DNA of 64,000 nucleotides from Saururus chinensis (Eukaryota; Streptophyta; Magnoliopsida; Piperales; Saururaceae). Under the pieces are notes generated by a model. It was not told the DNA's origin and searched no databases. It was given only the letters and a program-made list of their open reading frames with translations. Where the stretch lies: NCBI GenBank assembly GCA_035235625.1, contig CP141146.1, positions 2,784,501 to 2,848,500 on the forward strand, written 5' to 3'. The position numbers were made by a program, and so were the translations under genes. Of the stretch, positions 37,906 to 50,199 are shown piece after piece (within the stretch, counting starts at the first letter, position 1; each line of letters starts with the position of its first letter).

Positions 37906-39459
37906 ATCGACCACTGAAGCTCATTACAACTAATAAGCTCCAACGTCGAAAAGGAAAAGAATGCCACTGGGGCATCACCTTAACCTCCGGGGAGTGACTA
38001 GACGCCATGGACTTTTTCGAAGGTAAGGTACACCAATGCTCATGGGGCACTGGATCAAACAGGTAAGAGTAGATCCATGATACTACTTACCTGAGCGCGC
38101 AAACATACACCCACACAAGGGGTCATACAATTGCCCACACATAAGGGGTCTTATAGTGCCATAGAATTGCCCACCATAATGGGTCTTATAGTGCTAGAAA
38201 ACATACAGTGCCACTTGGGCAGAAACGTACAGTGCCACTCTTGGGCGGAAACATACAACACTCTCAACAGAGCATCAAACGTCTGGGCTTGTACAGCACA
38301 CAGACCGAATCAAAAACATACTTCGCTCTCAACAAAGCATAAAACGTCTGGGCTTATACAGCACACATACCAAATCAAACATACATCGCTCTCAATAGAG
38401 CATCAGACGTCCGGTGCTCTATATAGCACACAGACAAAAATCCCGCAGGATAACAACCATGGCAAGACACAAGAAGTGCTCAGCCGATTCATTATCGGCT
38501 AGCTCAAACACGGAACTTAATCCATCGAACCCTCAGGTCTCAAACTCACAACGCTATTATTAACGTTCTCATAATTCAAGTTTGAATTAAGTATATTATG
38601 CGGTACAATTATGCCACACAAACTCAGTCCTCGACTGATCAAACTGAAGCTGAGCCCGATCTGAACCCTAGTTCATCGGGGCAGCAGACTTCACTTACCC
38701 GTCCAGGTCACACATAACTCACCGTATACAAATCCTTATGCACGCATACATCCTTTGACATCCACCTTACGATCAGACATCTTACTTACATCGTCAAACT
38801 GAGCTCCTCACAGTAGATCCCTGTTATCAACCTCTTACTTAATTCCTCACTTATTATACTTACTTTTCACTTCATAATTTGTACGTTATGCTTGTACAAT
38901 TATGCACGCTCTTACTGTCTAATAAACCCTCATAAGGCTCCAAGCCTAAGTCTTCTTACTTACCGAACCCCTGACGTATACTCCAAACCAAACTGACCCA
39001 TCTCAAATCCTCGCTCCTCAAACTTACTTTCTCTGTCTTCCGTCGTGCGCTTACACATCCAAATCCACATCCAACTTCATACCAAACCCTTACCAATCTT
39101 ACAGTCCATCGCCCATACCTCTGCCCACACAGTCCACATACGTAACTTACTTGACATCGCTAGCCATCACTAGCGTGTCCATCATACACATACGTAGCAC
39201 ACTAACATATTCGCAAGCCATCACTAGCGCATACATCATACACATACATAACCATGCTTACAACTCACATACATACATACATGTATCTCAATGTGGCATA
39301 ATTCACTATCTTACATCATGCATACATGTCATGATTTAATATCCAAAACATGGAATCATACAAGCCTAGCATGCAGCTACTCAATCAAAGTATGCTGTCA
39401 TGAATTTACGAGTTCAAAGCTCCCCTACCTCGTAATCATGACGTTTGATGGCGAGCACA

Positions 39460-41450
39460 CGATGGTGGCGGCATCGATGGTGGAGTCAGTGGTCAACATC
39501 ATTGCCTAGCTGAGAGAGCTGTTGTCCCGAGGTTTTTAAGAAGCGCCGGAACTACACACGGCCAAAAGGGGTATCAAAATCAACGCGGCAAAATCCGCGA
39601 TCCATGGCGGCACACTAGGGGCAGCCGGGAGAAAGATCGTGCCAATGAGTGGCAGGTGCAACCGGAAGGCAGGGTGTACTCACTAAAATTCGACCGGCGG
39701 TTGAAAAATACACAACCGGTCACAAGACGTCGAAATCGGCCGTGGACAGCACCCAACGACGTCGATTTCACGTTTACCAGGGCCCACATAAGGGCGGAGG
39801 GTGTAGGTGACACTCAAGGACGGAGGAGACTGATGGAGGACTCCGATGTCAACTCTAGATGATGGTAGAGCCATCTGACGGTCGGGCGGCGCCAAAGCGG
39901 CATTGATACCCTAACCCGCACGCGCGGCTACTTGCACACGCGGCCAAGGGAAGAGGGGAGGGCTAGACGGTGTCGACCCAAGACTCGGAAGGGCGGTAGG
40001 GCCATGCCCAAGGGTGGTGACCAACAATACGGCCTTTGCCGTTGCCGTGCCGAGGCAAGCCGACTAGAGGCCAATCGGCATCCGGCGAGGGTAAAACGGT
40101 CAAAGGGCAACACGTGGCGCTCTCTATAGAGCGGTCAGACACAATCGGCAGAGGGGAACCTAGCCCATGTCGAAAGAAGAGGGGCAGTGCCGCACTAGGG
40201 CGGCCAGCCATCCCCAGGCTGAGACCCACCACACTAAGGTGGTCCAAGGGTGTTCGACATCCAACGATGCTCGATGGCCCATAACGGGTGGAAAACCCTA
40301 GGGGCACAATGACGAACAGGGTTTACTGGCAGCTCTGGCCCGTGACACTAGGGCCCTAGTAACCGGGCGGAGCTGGGTGGAGGCGGCTACACCAGTGCCG
40401 CTAGGTCGAGGATGGCCGACCATAAGCTCACCACCAGCGCGGCCACAATTCCCTTCAAACCAAAACAGGGAAGAGGGACCGACCGGGGGAAACCAGCCCA
40501 GGCGGAGCGGCTGTGGGGGCGGTAGACCTAGCTAGGGGCGGTCCTACTGTCGTCATCCCAAGGCTGGTCGGCAAGAGGCGAGCCGAAGGCTGGCTCTCGC
40601 CAGCGTAGCCCCCAAAGTCCGTCACAGACAGAAACAGGGGAGATGCGGGGCGGATCAAATCGGGCTGGGGCGGTGCCGAGGAGGCGGCTTGGCCATCGCT
40701 TGGCCGAGGCAGAGCCAGATAGAGGTCCATCGTCCATGGCTCGCAACTGCCGGCCTCTTTTCCACCAAAACCAATCACCGGCGGAACAGGGGAGGTGGAG
40801 GCATCTGGCCGGAGAAGAAATGCACAAGGACGGAGGTGGAGGTGGAGCTAACCAGTTGGGGGCTGTCCCTGGCCGTCATCATGCCGGGGCGGAACCCACG
40901 ATGGCCGGCTGGCCACTGCCGGCCATCACCGGCGGCGACAAGGCCCAGAACAGAGGGGCGTCGTCTGTTCGGCGAAAAACAGGGCAGAAAAGGGGGATGA
41001 GGATGGGCGGCGGAATGGAGGCCCATCGGGCCGGGAGGGATGGCCTCCCGCCGTGGCCGGCCGGTCGGGCCTTGGTGGCCCACGGCGTCGTCTCAAATCG
41101 GATCATAGTGAGAAAAGGGAGCTAAACGGGGGAGGAGGAAGAAGCTGGTCGGGCTGGCTTGGGCGGCGGCCCTGCTGTCGCCAGCCTGTGGCTGGCCGGA
41201 AGGAGCCCCTCGGCCATCGCCGGCGCCGCCACAGCACCAAACAGAGAAACTATGGCGGAAACGGGAAAACAGGGGAGAGGCACAAGGTGGACGGCGGAGC
41301 GGCCATAGGGCCGGGACGGAGCCGGTGGCGGCGGCCCTTCGGCCCACCAGTGGCCGGCGGCGGCTGGGACCAAGAGAAGCCTGAAGGGGGGTGGGCAGTG
41401 CACTGTTCACTCCAAAAATTTCTGGATCGGGCTCGGCCGAGCCCAAGCCC
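39460..41450. other. GC-rich block of LTR-like copy 1
   Basis: About 2 kb of G-rich sequence with many GGCGGAG, GGCCGG and GCCGGCC motifs, in sharp contrast to the AT-rich surroundings. Open frames on both strands are long here but lack any family motif, so no gene is called. Confidence 0.6.
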
Positions 41451-41683
41451 GAGCTCGTTTTCTCTATTTTTTTTTCTTTTCACTTACTTATCCTCTACAG
41501 TTCCGATCTTCAACGATTTTTCGCACCAAATCGCACGTCGAGGCCCGTGGCCCACGACTAACCCGAGACCCGGCTCTACGGTTACGAATACCGAGGCCAC
41601 ATACTCCGAAGCATCACAATATATCGTTGAAAATGATCAGATAAAAATAGCAGAAAATCGTAATAAAAATTCGGGACGTTACA

Positions 41684-42618
41684 CACAAAAACCTAGAATA
41701 TGTGTCTTCACCCTGGAACATCTTCTGGGGGGAAGAGTCTGAATTCTACACAGGAAACCTAGAACACGTGGTAGCCGGTGCACAAAGGCATACCACTCTC
41801 GATTCTTTGGGTACAAATAACTATCTCAAGAAATCTCAACCGCAAGACAAGTACACAACTTGTCCCCATTAAACTCAACTCAATTCAGATCGACTCAACC
41901 CGGGGAGTATCCATGTTCCACATAGGAACTCAAATGAAAATTATGTCCTTTCGGACCAACCAATTTTTGAAAAGCTAACGATCAATTAATCCGGCACGCA
42001 ATCTCTCATCATTGCATCCAATTGATTAAAATACGACTAATTTCGATAAAGTCTTAATCGGAAATCCATTTCATGATGCATGCAACATGGTACATACGTG
42101 GGCAAGGCATATATTAATCCTAATTCATGATAAGTGCTTTCACCAGCCCCTCATACATCATTTATAATCATAATACTCAACATCATCATGATCATTCCCC
42201 CACATGTGTGTGTACATGGTAGAAAATTTTAATTCTAAGCATACGAACATGCCTTGTAATTAGCTCATCATCATACCACACTTGCACATTAACATCTAAT
42301 CATGGTTCTAACTGAAATCATGGGTGAAAACCATAGAAAACCATCAATCAAGTCAAGCGTAATCTCATGCTAAACTATACAATCATATTCACACTACACT
42401 TGAATATAAACATGACACCATCACTCACCCATAATTTAATCACATTATATGAAGACATATCAGTTCATTCTCATGATATAATTTTGCTCAAATTATGCTT
42501 ACAACATAAGGAATCATCCAATCATAGATTCAAGATAACAATTCTAACATGTATAGCCAACCACATGCAATTTCACATAAACTTTAAATATTCTTCATAG
42601 TTTCCAAACATTAATAAC
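41684..42618. other. Host LTR sequence between the two nested elements
   Basis: About 930 bp belonging to the outer 35912-48623 insertion. It is AT-rich, with no gene and no distinct repeat seen. Confidence 0.5.
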
Positions 42619-43339
42619 TGTAACGCCCGAGATTTTTCATCCTTTTTCTCAAAACTCATAGAAATTTTTTTTTCTTTCCATAAATCGGAGTCAAAACGAT
42701 AAAATCAAAACCTGTATAAACATTTTATAATTTAAAACATCATACGGTTAAACATCATACGGCCAAAGCAAATATCCTCAGGCGCTACTCGAAAACAACC
42801 GTACGAATAAATTTGCTATGATCATAGACTTTTAAATACAAATCACTCTCCCAGGCATCCCTGAGTACAAGTCCCATAACAGTCCACTGACTGATCCAAA
42901 TGGAAGTCCAGAATAAACATCTTGTGTTCTCATCTCACCCAATACAATAGATCGTGGCACAAATAAACTCGCAATGAGTAAAGCATATACCTGAGTCAAG
43001 GGGAATCAATCCACCGCTGAAACGAGCGTCCATCTCCAGGAGCTCTCTGCACAACCTGCAAAACCTCCCGTACAACGGGGCTAAAAAAAGTAGGGTGAGT
43101 ATTTTCATACTCAGTAGGAAAATACCCAGTAGGGGAAATCCCAAACGGTGAACTCATAAGTTCATAATCACATGCGTCATGCAACTCAAACATGAAGCAG
43201 AAGCATATCATAACCATATCGTGCACATACACATACGATCATATCAAAGGCACCATCGTGCCACAGACATAGCGAAGGCACCATTATGCCAACATCATAC
43301 TGTCCAATCAACTTACACAAACACCCTTATCCAGGGTCA

Positions 43340-43680
43340 TACAACTTACTCGTACCATCGTACGCATACTCATACAACATACGCATACTTGTACGACCTT
43401 ACTCGTACAATCATATGCTCGCTCATGCAGCTTACCCATACATGTGCGACCTTACTCGTACAATCAGACTCGTACGACCTCACTCGTACAGTGCACAAAA
43501 TCATACTTACTGTCTTACTCAGAAACATATTCTCACAATCGTACTCATACTCTTACAGTCGTGCTCATACTCATACGCTTACAGTCCTGCTCATACATAT
43601 TCTTACAGTCTTACTCATACTCACTCTTACAGTCTTACTCATACTCATACAGTTGTACTCGCACACATAATCGTACACAT
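43340..43680. repeat. Minisatellite of TTACTCGTACAGTC type, copy 2
   Basis: The counterpart of 37680-37905, expanded to about 340 bp, with units such as CTTACTCGTACAATC and ACTCATACTCTTACAGTC. Confidence 0.7.
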
Positions 43681-43914
43681 ATCAACGACCACTGAAGCTC
43701 ATTACAACTAATAAACTCCAGCGTCGAAATGGAAAAGAATGCTACTGGGGCAACACCTTAACCTCCGGGGAGTGACTAGACGCCATGGACTTTTCCGAAA
43801 GTAAGGCACACCAATGCTCATGGGGCACTGGATCAAACAGGTAAGAGTAGATCCATGATACTACTTACCTGAGCGCGCAAACATAAACACCCACACATAA
43901 GGGGTCATACGGTT

Positions 43915-44049
43915 GCCCACCATAATGGGTCTTATAGTGCCAGAGAATCGCCCACCATAATGGGTCTTATAGTGCCAGAGAATCGCCCACCATAATGGGT
44001 CTTATAGTGCCAGAAAATCGCCCACCATAATGGGTCTTATAGTGCCATT
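43915..44049. repeat. 35-bp tandem repeat, four copies
   Basis: The unit GCCCACCATAATGGGTCTTA followed by TAGTGCCAGAGAATC starts at 43915, 43950, 43985 and 44020. Copy 1 of the host element (near 38125-38200) has only about two such units, so the array differs between copies. Confidence 0.9.
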
Positions 44050-44992
44050 GCCACTCTTGGGCAGAAAACATACAGTGCCACTTGGGCAGAAACGTACAGT
44101 GCCACTCTTGGGCGGAAACATACAACGCTCTCAATAGAGCATCAAACGTCTGGGCTTACATAGCACACAGACCAAAACAGAAACATACGTCGCTCTCAGC
44201 AGAGCATCAGACGTCCGGTGCTCTATACAGCACACAGACAACATCCCGCAGGATAAACACCATGGCAAGACATGATAAAAGCTCGGCCGACTCATTAGCG
44301 GCCAGCTCAAACACGGAACTTAATCCGTCGAACCCTCATGTCTCAAACTCACAACGCTAACATTAGCTGTGCTTATAATTCAAGTTTGAATTAAGTATAT
44401 TATGCGGTACAATTATGTGACACAAACTCACAGTCCTCCTCGACTGATCAAACCGAAGCTGAGCCCGATCGAAACCCTAGTTCGTCAAGGCAGCAGACTT
44501 CACCTACCCGTCCACATCATGGACAAAACTCATCGTACACCAAATCCTTACAGTCTTACACTTCGCCATCCATCTTATGGCCAAAACCTCTTACACTGAC
44601 ATCCTCGAATAACGCTCCTCATAGCCAACCCAGTTGTCGCCCTCTTACTTATATCTCACTTATTATACTTACTTTTCACTTCATAATATGTACGTTATGC
44701 TTATACAATTATGAACACTCTTACTGTCTGACAAATGCCCAACATACAATCCAACCCAAACCGATCCATTTTAATCCTTGCCCATCATACTCATATCCTC
44801 TGTCCTCTGTCATACGCTTACATAACTGTATCCAAATTCAGACAGAGCTTCTGTCACCTCTTACTGTCCATCGCCCATACTTCTGCCCACAACACTTACA
44901 CATATCCCAAGCATAGGCAAAATGCCATCATACATACGTATGTCTCACACATACGTACAACATACACATACGGTCATACATACATAACTTAC

Positions 44993-45215
44993 AAACATGC
45001 ATGCTAGCCATCACTAGCACATGCATCCACACGTCAAACATGCACGCTAGCCATCACTAGCATATGCATACATTCACACATACATCAAACATGCACGCTA
45101 GCCGTCACTAGCACATGCATACATCAAACGTACACGCTAGTCATCTCTAGCACGTGCACACACACATTCATACATACTTCAAACATGCACGCTAGCCATC
45201 ACTATCACATGCATA
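44993..45215. repeat. Degenerate tandem repeat with GCTAG-CTAGC hairpins, five copies
   Basis: The unit is ACATGCACGCTAGCCATCAC followed by TAGCACATGCATACA, repeated about five times with variable spacers. Each unit contains the small inverted repeat GCTAG...CTAGC. Only a shorter version is present near 39150-39250 in copy 1. Confidence 0.75.
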
Positions 45216-45459
45216 ACCCATACATAGCATACTGACATATTTGCTATCCATCGCCAGCGCATACATAATCCACATCCATAAAACATGCATACATCTCATG
45301 CATATCAATCATACCATACAATCATGCTTACACGCACAACATGCAATCGGATCGTTACTTAACATCCAAGCATGGAATCATACAATCCTAGCATGCTACT
45401 ACTAATTCAAAGCATGCTTCATGAATTTACGAGTTCAAAGCTCCCCTACCTCGTAATCA

Positions 45460-47130
45460 TGACTTTCGATGGCGAGCACCCGACGGTGGCGGCGTCGGCG
45501 GCGGAGTTGGCGGTCAAAACCGTTGCCTGGCTGAGAGAGCTGCTGTCCCGAGGGTTTCAAGATGCGCCGGAACTATCCACGGCCAAACAGAGTGTCAGAA
45601 ATCAATGCGGTAAAACCCGCGATCCATAGCGGCACACTAGGGCGGCCGGGAGAAATATAGTGCCAACCTATGTGGCGGTGCGATCAGATGTCAAGGGTGT
45701 ACACTCTGAAGATCAGACAGTGGCTAAGACGTGCACAGTCGGCCACAAGACGTCGAAATCGGCCGTGGACAGCACCCAACGACGACGATTTCGGTCAACA
45801 AAGGCCCACATAAGGGCGGAGAGCGTGGGGCAACGCTCGAGAATCAAAGGAGAGGTGGAGGACGGCTCTAGTGGTCAACTCCACTCGGTGGCAAAGCCAA
45901 CCGATGGTTAAGAGGCACGAATGCAGCGCCTAAACCCAGAAGTACACGCGTGGCTACATGCGCACGCGGCCCAAAGGGCGGGGGAGATGGCTGAAATGAG
46001 GCGACTCAAGGCCCACAAAAGCCAACAGGGCTAAGGCCCTAACAGTGGCCAATCAAAGCGGCGACATCGCCGATCGTCACCCACAACCAAAACTCATGGT
46101 GCGGGCAGCTGTGCATCTCGCACGGTATAGGGCAAGGGGAGGGTTCAAGGTCGTGCAAAGGCTATGAGGCCGTCACTGGCCAAGGCCTAAGCAGGTGAAC
46201 TCGTCTACCTTCTGTCAAGGTAAGACATATAGATTCTTGCCCGAGGCCGTTCGGTACCAACGGCGTAAAATGGGCAAGAAGGGTCAACGACAAACGTGCC
46301 GGTAAGGCGGACTAGCTGCAGCTACGGGCCGCAAGGCTGAACAAGACCCAGAGGGGTGGCCCATTGGCATCACCGGGCTGGGGCGGAGCCGAACTAAGGT
46401 CCGCTAAAACAAATCCGGCGTCCGACTGATAATGTCAGTCACCACGTCCAAAACGGGCGTAGGCCAAAAATATGGGACGACCGGAGAAAACCCATAAGGG
46501 CGGAGCGGCCATGGGGGCGGCGGCTGAATCGGGCACGGAGGTGTAGTCCATTGCCTTCGCCGGAGCAAGGCGAGGCTGGGGGAAAGCCGAATCGGCCACG
46601 AATCACCGCCGGCAGTCACTGTTTGCCCAAACAGTCCGTCAGCGGAACAGTGAAAAAGGGGGAAAAGAGGATGGGCGGCGGAACGGAGGCCCACCGGGCT
46701 GGGAGGAGTGGCTCCTCGCCGTCGCCGGTCGGTCGGGCCATGCCGGCTCGTGGCGGCGGCAGAACGGCGATACATAGTGGGGGCGGAAAATAGGGCAGCA
46801 GAGAGAGGGAGCGGGACGGCGGAGCTGGGGCCGTCCGGGGCCGGGGGGAGTATCCTCCCGCCGTCGCCGGCCCATGGCGGAGCCGTGGGTGGCCGGCCGG
46901 CACTCGCCGGCCCACGGCGGCGGCGGAATCAAAAAAACACAGTGGGGAGGCTAACCGGAAAAAGTAGGGGCGGAGCGGCCGTGGGGCCGGGACGGCGGCT
47001 CCCCTGCCGTCACACGGCCAGGGCGGAGCCGGTGTGGCGGTCCAGCGGCCTGCCGGCGGCCGGCGGCGGCCGGGCACAGGGAAAAGGCGGAAGGGGGCGG
47101 GGGCGCACTGTTCATCCAATTCCTGGATCG
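45460..47130. other. GC-rich block of LTR-like copy 2
   Basis: The counterpart of 39460-41450. It is dense in GGCGG, GCCGGCC and CGGAGC motifs. No coding family is recognisable. Confidence 0.6.
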
Positions 47131-47419
47131 GGCCGAGCCCGATGTTTTATTTTGTGCACTTCTTTTTCTTTTTCCACGTACGTCCCCAACGCACGTTAAC
47201 CCACTGGTTACACGTTAAACCTCCAAAATTCGCTCCGTAAGCGCGCAGCGAGGCCCGTGGCCCGCGACTAAGCCCCACACCCGACTCTACGGGTATAAAT
47301 ACGGGGAAAAGACACAAATACCCATACGCTGAAACGTCACATTTTCCTGCCGAAAATGACCAGAAAAATGGCAGAAAAACCCCAGAAAATCGTAGAAAAA
47401 TCAGGGACCTTACAATAAC

Positions 47420-48623
47420 ATACCATTCCAGTTGCTCATTCGAGCTCAATTTATTCAACATGAACATTAGAAATGATATTGAAGAGAAAATACATCGAAA
47501 TAAGCAAAAGGAATAAAAATGGCCAAACTGCAGTATTGCCGTTTGATCGGCCTGCAGGGCTGTTCGAACGCCATAATGACTATTCTGCTTCATCTTTCCC
47601 ACTTCGAATTCAAAACCGCAACTTCACATACACTTCATAAATCATCAAATAACATCCCCAAATTTTATTATAATCCAACCCATGCTTCAAGAACATCAAA
47701 TCTAGCCATTATTAAACATAAACCCCAAGAAATTACATTAAAAATCTAATCTTTCTCAAATCACCATTAAAGCTCATAATCATGGAATCATTTCAAAACC
47801 ACATCAAAAACTTAAATCCGAATCACAACAATGTTTGAGACTAAAACCTTTACCTTTCAACAAGTTCTTGATTCGAAATGGCTTCTTAAACTCCTTCAAA
47901 ACCTACCCTAAAACATGGTTTTTATTAATACTTCTCAAATCCGATTTTAAAACACTTAAAACCTTCAAGAACAAGTATATTTAGGGTTCAAGAGACCCAA
48001 AAACAAAATTCTAAATATTTTAGGTTTTGAAATAAAAGCCAAAATTAGTAGTTTTTGACTGAAAACTAAGATTAATCCAAAGCAAAGGAAGATATTTGAA
48101 AGATTTAAGCAAAACCCTAATGGATTAGTGAAATATTAAGAAAAATCATACCTTAATCTCCTTTCTCCTTTAGGAAAATGAGGATTAGGTTCTTAAGCTC
48201 CAAGTCTCAGCCCTTTCCTAATTAGGAAAGTGGCTGTCTCTTTCCTTTTATAGTAAAGGGAGGGGTAGACCTAATTAACTAATGAGCTACAAATAGAATT
48301 TTATACTAAAAATGGTAAAACTTTCTTATTTAAAACCTAATTTTATGTATAAATTTTTTGAAATAATTACTTAGGGTCTTATGTTGATGTTAGGGTCATT
48401 TAGGGAGAACCCTACATTTTCGGAAAAAATAGTGAAAATTCGAGAAAAAATTTAAATGACTTAAATTAACTTAAAAACCTGAAATGTGAAGAAAAGTTTG
48501 GTTAAAACCTTTGTTAACCACTTTAATTTTAAAAATAGTCAAAACCAATTAGAATTGACATTAAACCATACTTAAACAATTAAATAGAATAAAATAAACT
48601 GGTTCAAGTTCAGGGATCTTACA
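47420..48623. other. Right part of the outer LTR-like insertion
   Basis: About 1.2 kb of AT-rich sequence leading to the GGGATCTTACA terminus. No gene is seen. Confidence 0.5.
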
Positions 48624-48999
48624 ACTGGAACCAATGGTTGAGCCCATTGGTTCTAGGGTGAAAGACTTTGGATGTGCCAGACAGATAATGCATGGGCCAG
48701 GGACTGATGCCAAAGGAACTTTGCACCAGGCTTTGTATTTTGAGTCGTGTGTTTAAACTTGGCTACCTTCTCATCAACGTAGCTGCTGAAATGCTTCGAC
48801 TTCTTTGAGCCCTGAGCGACCACCTTATTAACTACCACCTAACCTTGAGTAGGTGGTTCAACGGCGGTGGACCTCGACTTCCAGGGCACTAGAGGTATGA
48901 AGGGTGCGCCAGGGGCAGCTTTCCTCTTGAATCTTAGTTTTATTGATGTTTTCGGAACTGCTTCTTTATTTGTGTGTTCCCTCCGTTATTTGCTTGTTG

Positions 49000-49190
49000 G
49001 GTTTTTCCGATCCCTCCTGGGGTTATTCAGGTCCCTCTTGGGGTTTGTTTTGGTTCCACGACCCTCCGGGGAAGGTCTGGTTCCACGACCTCCTGGGATT
49101 GTTCCTGGACAACCCAGGGTTGTTCTTCGACTTCCTGGGTTGTTCCAGGATAGCTCGGGGTTGGTCTTCGACCTCCTGAGGTTTTCTAGG
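49000..49190. repeat. Degenerate 30-bp repeat block
   Basis: Several related units around GGTTGTTC..GACCTCCTGGG. On the minus strand it encodes an Asn/Pro/Arg-rich stretch (SKTNPELSWNNP ...) that may be a late exon of the DUF1985-type gene. Confidence 0.45.
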
Positions 49191-49639
49191 ACTTCTTCAT
49201 CACTTATTTTCTTTAAAAATCTCGTTATCATAGTCCTTTGCAACTTCAGACCTGTCTTCTTCTTTATTTTGAAGGCAGCTTATGGCTGCCTTTTCTCTAC
49301 ATTTAAGAAGTAAGTAATCACATTAGTCAATAAATGATATGCATGCCAATCGTGTTTTAGCTTACACGATGAAACTCCATATCATATTGATGAAAAAAAG
49401 AAAAATGGACTAATCATGTTAACGATCACACGACCACAACTAGATTGTTTTCTTAACAAATGTTTGGCTCAATGATTGTGTGATCGACCACAATAAAATC
49501 ATCTTTCTTAAAGCATGACCGTTGAGACTATTGTGTACTCGATTTTATGAATATCTCCATTTGAACACGATACATTAAAATGTAGTACTTACTCAAAATG
49601 AATCCCTCGTCCACCGGTTGAGGGACTGGTATTGGTTGA

Positions 49640-50000
49640 TCTTTAGGGGCAGATGGTTGGCGAGCTTCTCTAGATTTTGAAGCTCTTGCCTTTACACAAA
49701 CCGACGGCTTGCCTTTACACGAACTGACGGCGATCCTTCGGTTCTTGGAGGAGGGGTTGATGCATGGGCGACTTCCGATTGAGGGGGTTCATGCGATTGT
49801 TCTTTCTCCGGTTCCTCAGGGGACAAGCACTGGTTAATCTTCAGGGGCAGATGGTTGGCGAGCTTCTATGGATTTTGAAGCTCTTGCCTTTACACGAACC
49901 GACGGCGATACTTTGGTTTTTGGAGGAGGGGTTAATGCATGGGCAATTTCTGGTTGAGGGTCACGCGGTTGTTCTGTCGCTGATTCCTTAGGGGGTTGTA
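49640..50000. repeat. Tandem duplication, period about 198 bp
   Basis: AGGGGCAGATGGTTGGCGAG occurs at 49645 and again at 49843. After each, TTTTGAAGCTCTTGCCTTTA and GGAGGAGGGGTT.ATGCATGG follow. It lies in the low-complexity C-terminal coding region of the minus-strand MULE gene. Confidence 0.8.
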
Positions 50001-50199
50001 TATGTTCTGTGAGGCTAGTTGCCACCTCTAGATCGTTTTTAACCCGCTAGAGTGCAACTTTAATTCTCTCAGTATTCCATCCTCGCTCACCATAGAGAAC
50101 AACCTATCCAAAACGACATCACAAATTCTAGTCATGACATCAACTAGCATGACAAATGATTCAATGACGTCCTGGCCGGAATGTACATGCCCCTGACGT

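Larger units (their letters stand above)
37010..41683 (+). mobile_element. 4.7-kb LTR-like element, copy 1
   Basis: It starts TGTAACGCCAGAGATTTTT and ends TTCGGGACGTTACA. Flanks are CACAT (left) and CACAA (right), a probable 5-bp target duplication with one change. Over its whole length it parallels the element at 42619-47414 in the same orientation, with shared blocks such as GAGCGCGCAAACATA, the TCTTATAGTGCCA repeats and the GC-rich last third. No retroelement protein is seen. The long open frames at 39.6-41.7 kb come from high GC content and have no recognisable domain. Confidence 0.7.
42619..47414 (+). mobile_element. 4.8-kb LTR-like element, copy 2, TSD ATAAC
   Basis: It starts TGTAACGCCCGAGATTTTT and ends TCAGGGACCTTACA, with perfect 5-bp flanking repeats ATAAC (42614-42618 and 47415-47419). 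That supports a solo LTR of 4796 bp. Near its right end is TATAAATA (47294-47301), which in copy 1 is degraded. The length and terminal sequence fit the very long LTRs of some Ty3/gypsy lineages, but I cannot assign the lineage without a search. Confidence 0.8.
35912..48623 (+). mobile_element. LTR-like insertion hosting two further LTR-like elements
   Basis: It begins TGTCACGCCCCGGCACC and ends CAGGGATCTTACA. Without the two nested elements it is about 3.2 kb. The flanks (ATTGT and ACTGG) do not match well, so the boundaries rest on terminal motifs only. It contains no retroelement protein. GGGGTGAGTAAAACTCAGTAAG at 36364-36385 resembles the GGGTGAGTATTTTCATACTCAGTAGG block inside both nested elements, so the families are related. 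Confidence 0.5.

Noticed and set aside
40643-41742. Long overlapping open frames in the GC-rich part of LTR-like copy 1
   Set aside because: High GC content makes stops rare on both strands. No domain, signal or splice pattern is visible, and the same block recurs in the second LTR copy.
46404-47199. Open frames of 120-170 codons in LTR-like copy 2
   Set aside because: Same reason: they are compositional open frames in a repeat, present on both strands.
37000-47500. CRISPR-like array from the regular 35-bp units
   Set aside because: The units are directly adjacent with no unique spacers, and the genome is a plant nuclear one. They are simple tandem repeats.
48867-49313. 148-codon plus-strand frame
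   Set aside because: It is the antisense of the Asn/Pro-rich repeat block that fits the minus-strand MULE gene. The plus-strand peptide is only a low-complexity hydrophobic sequence.
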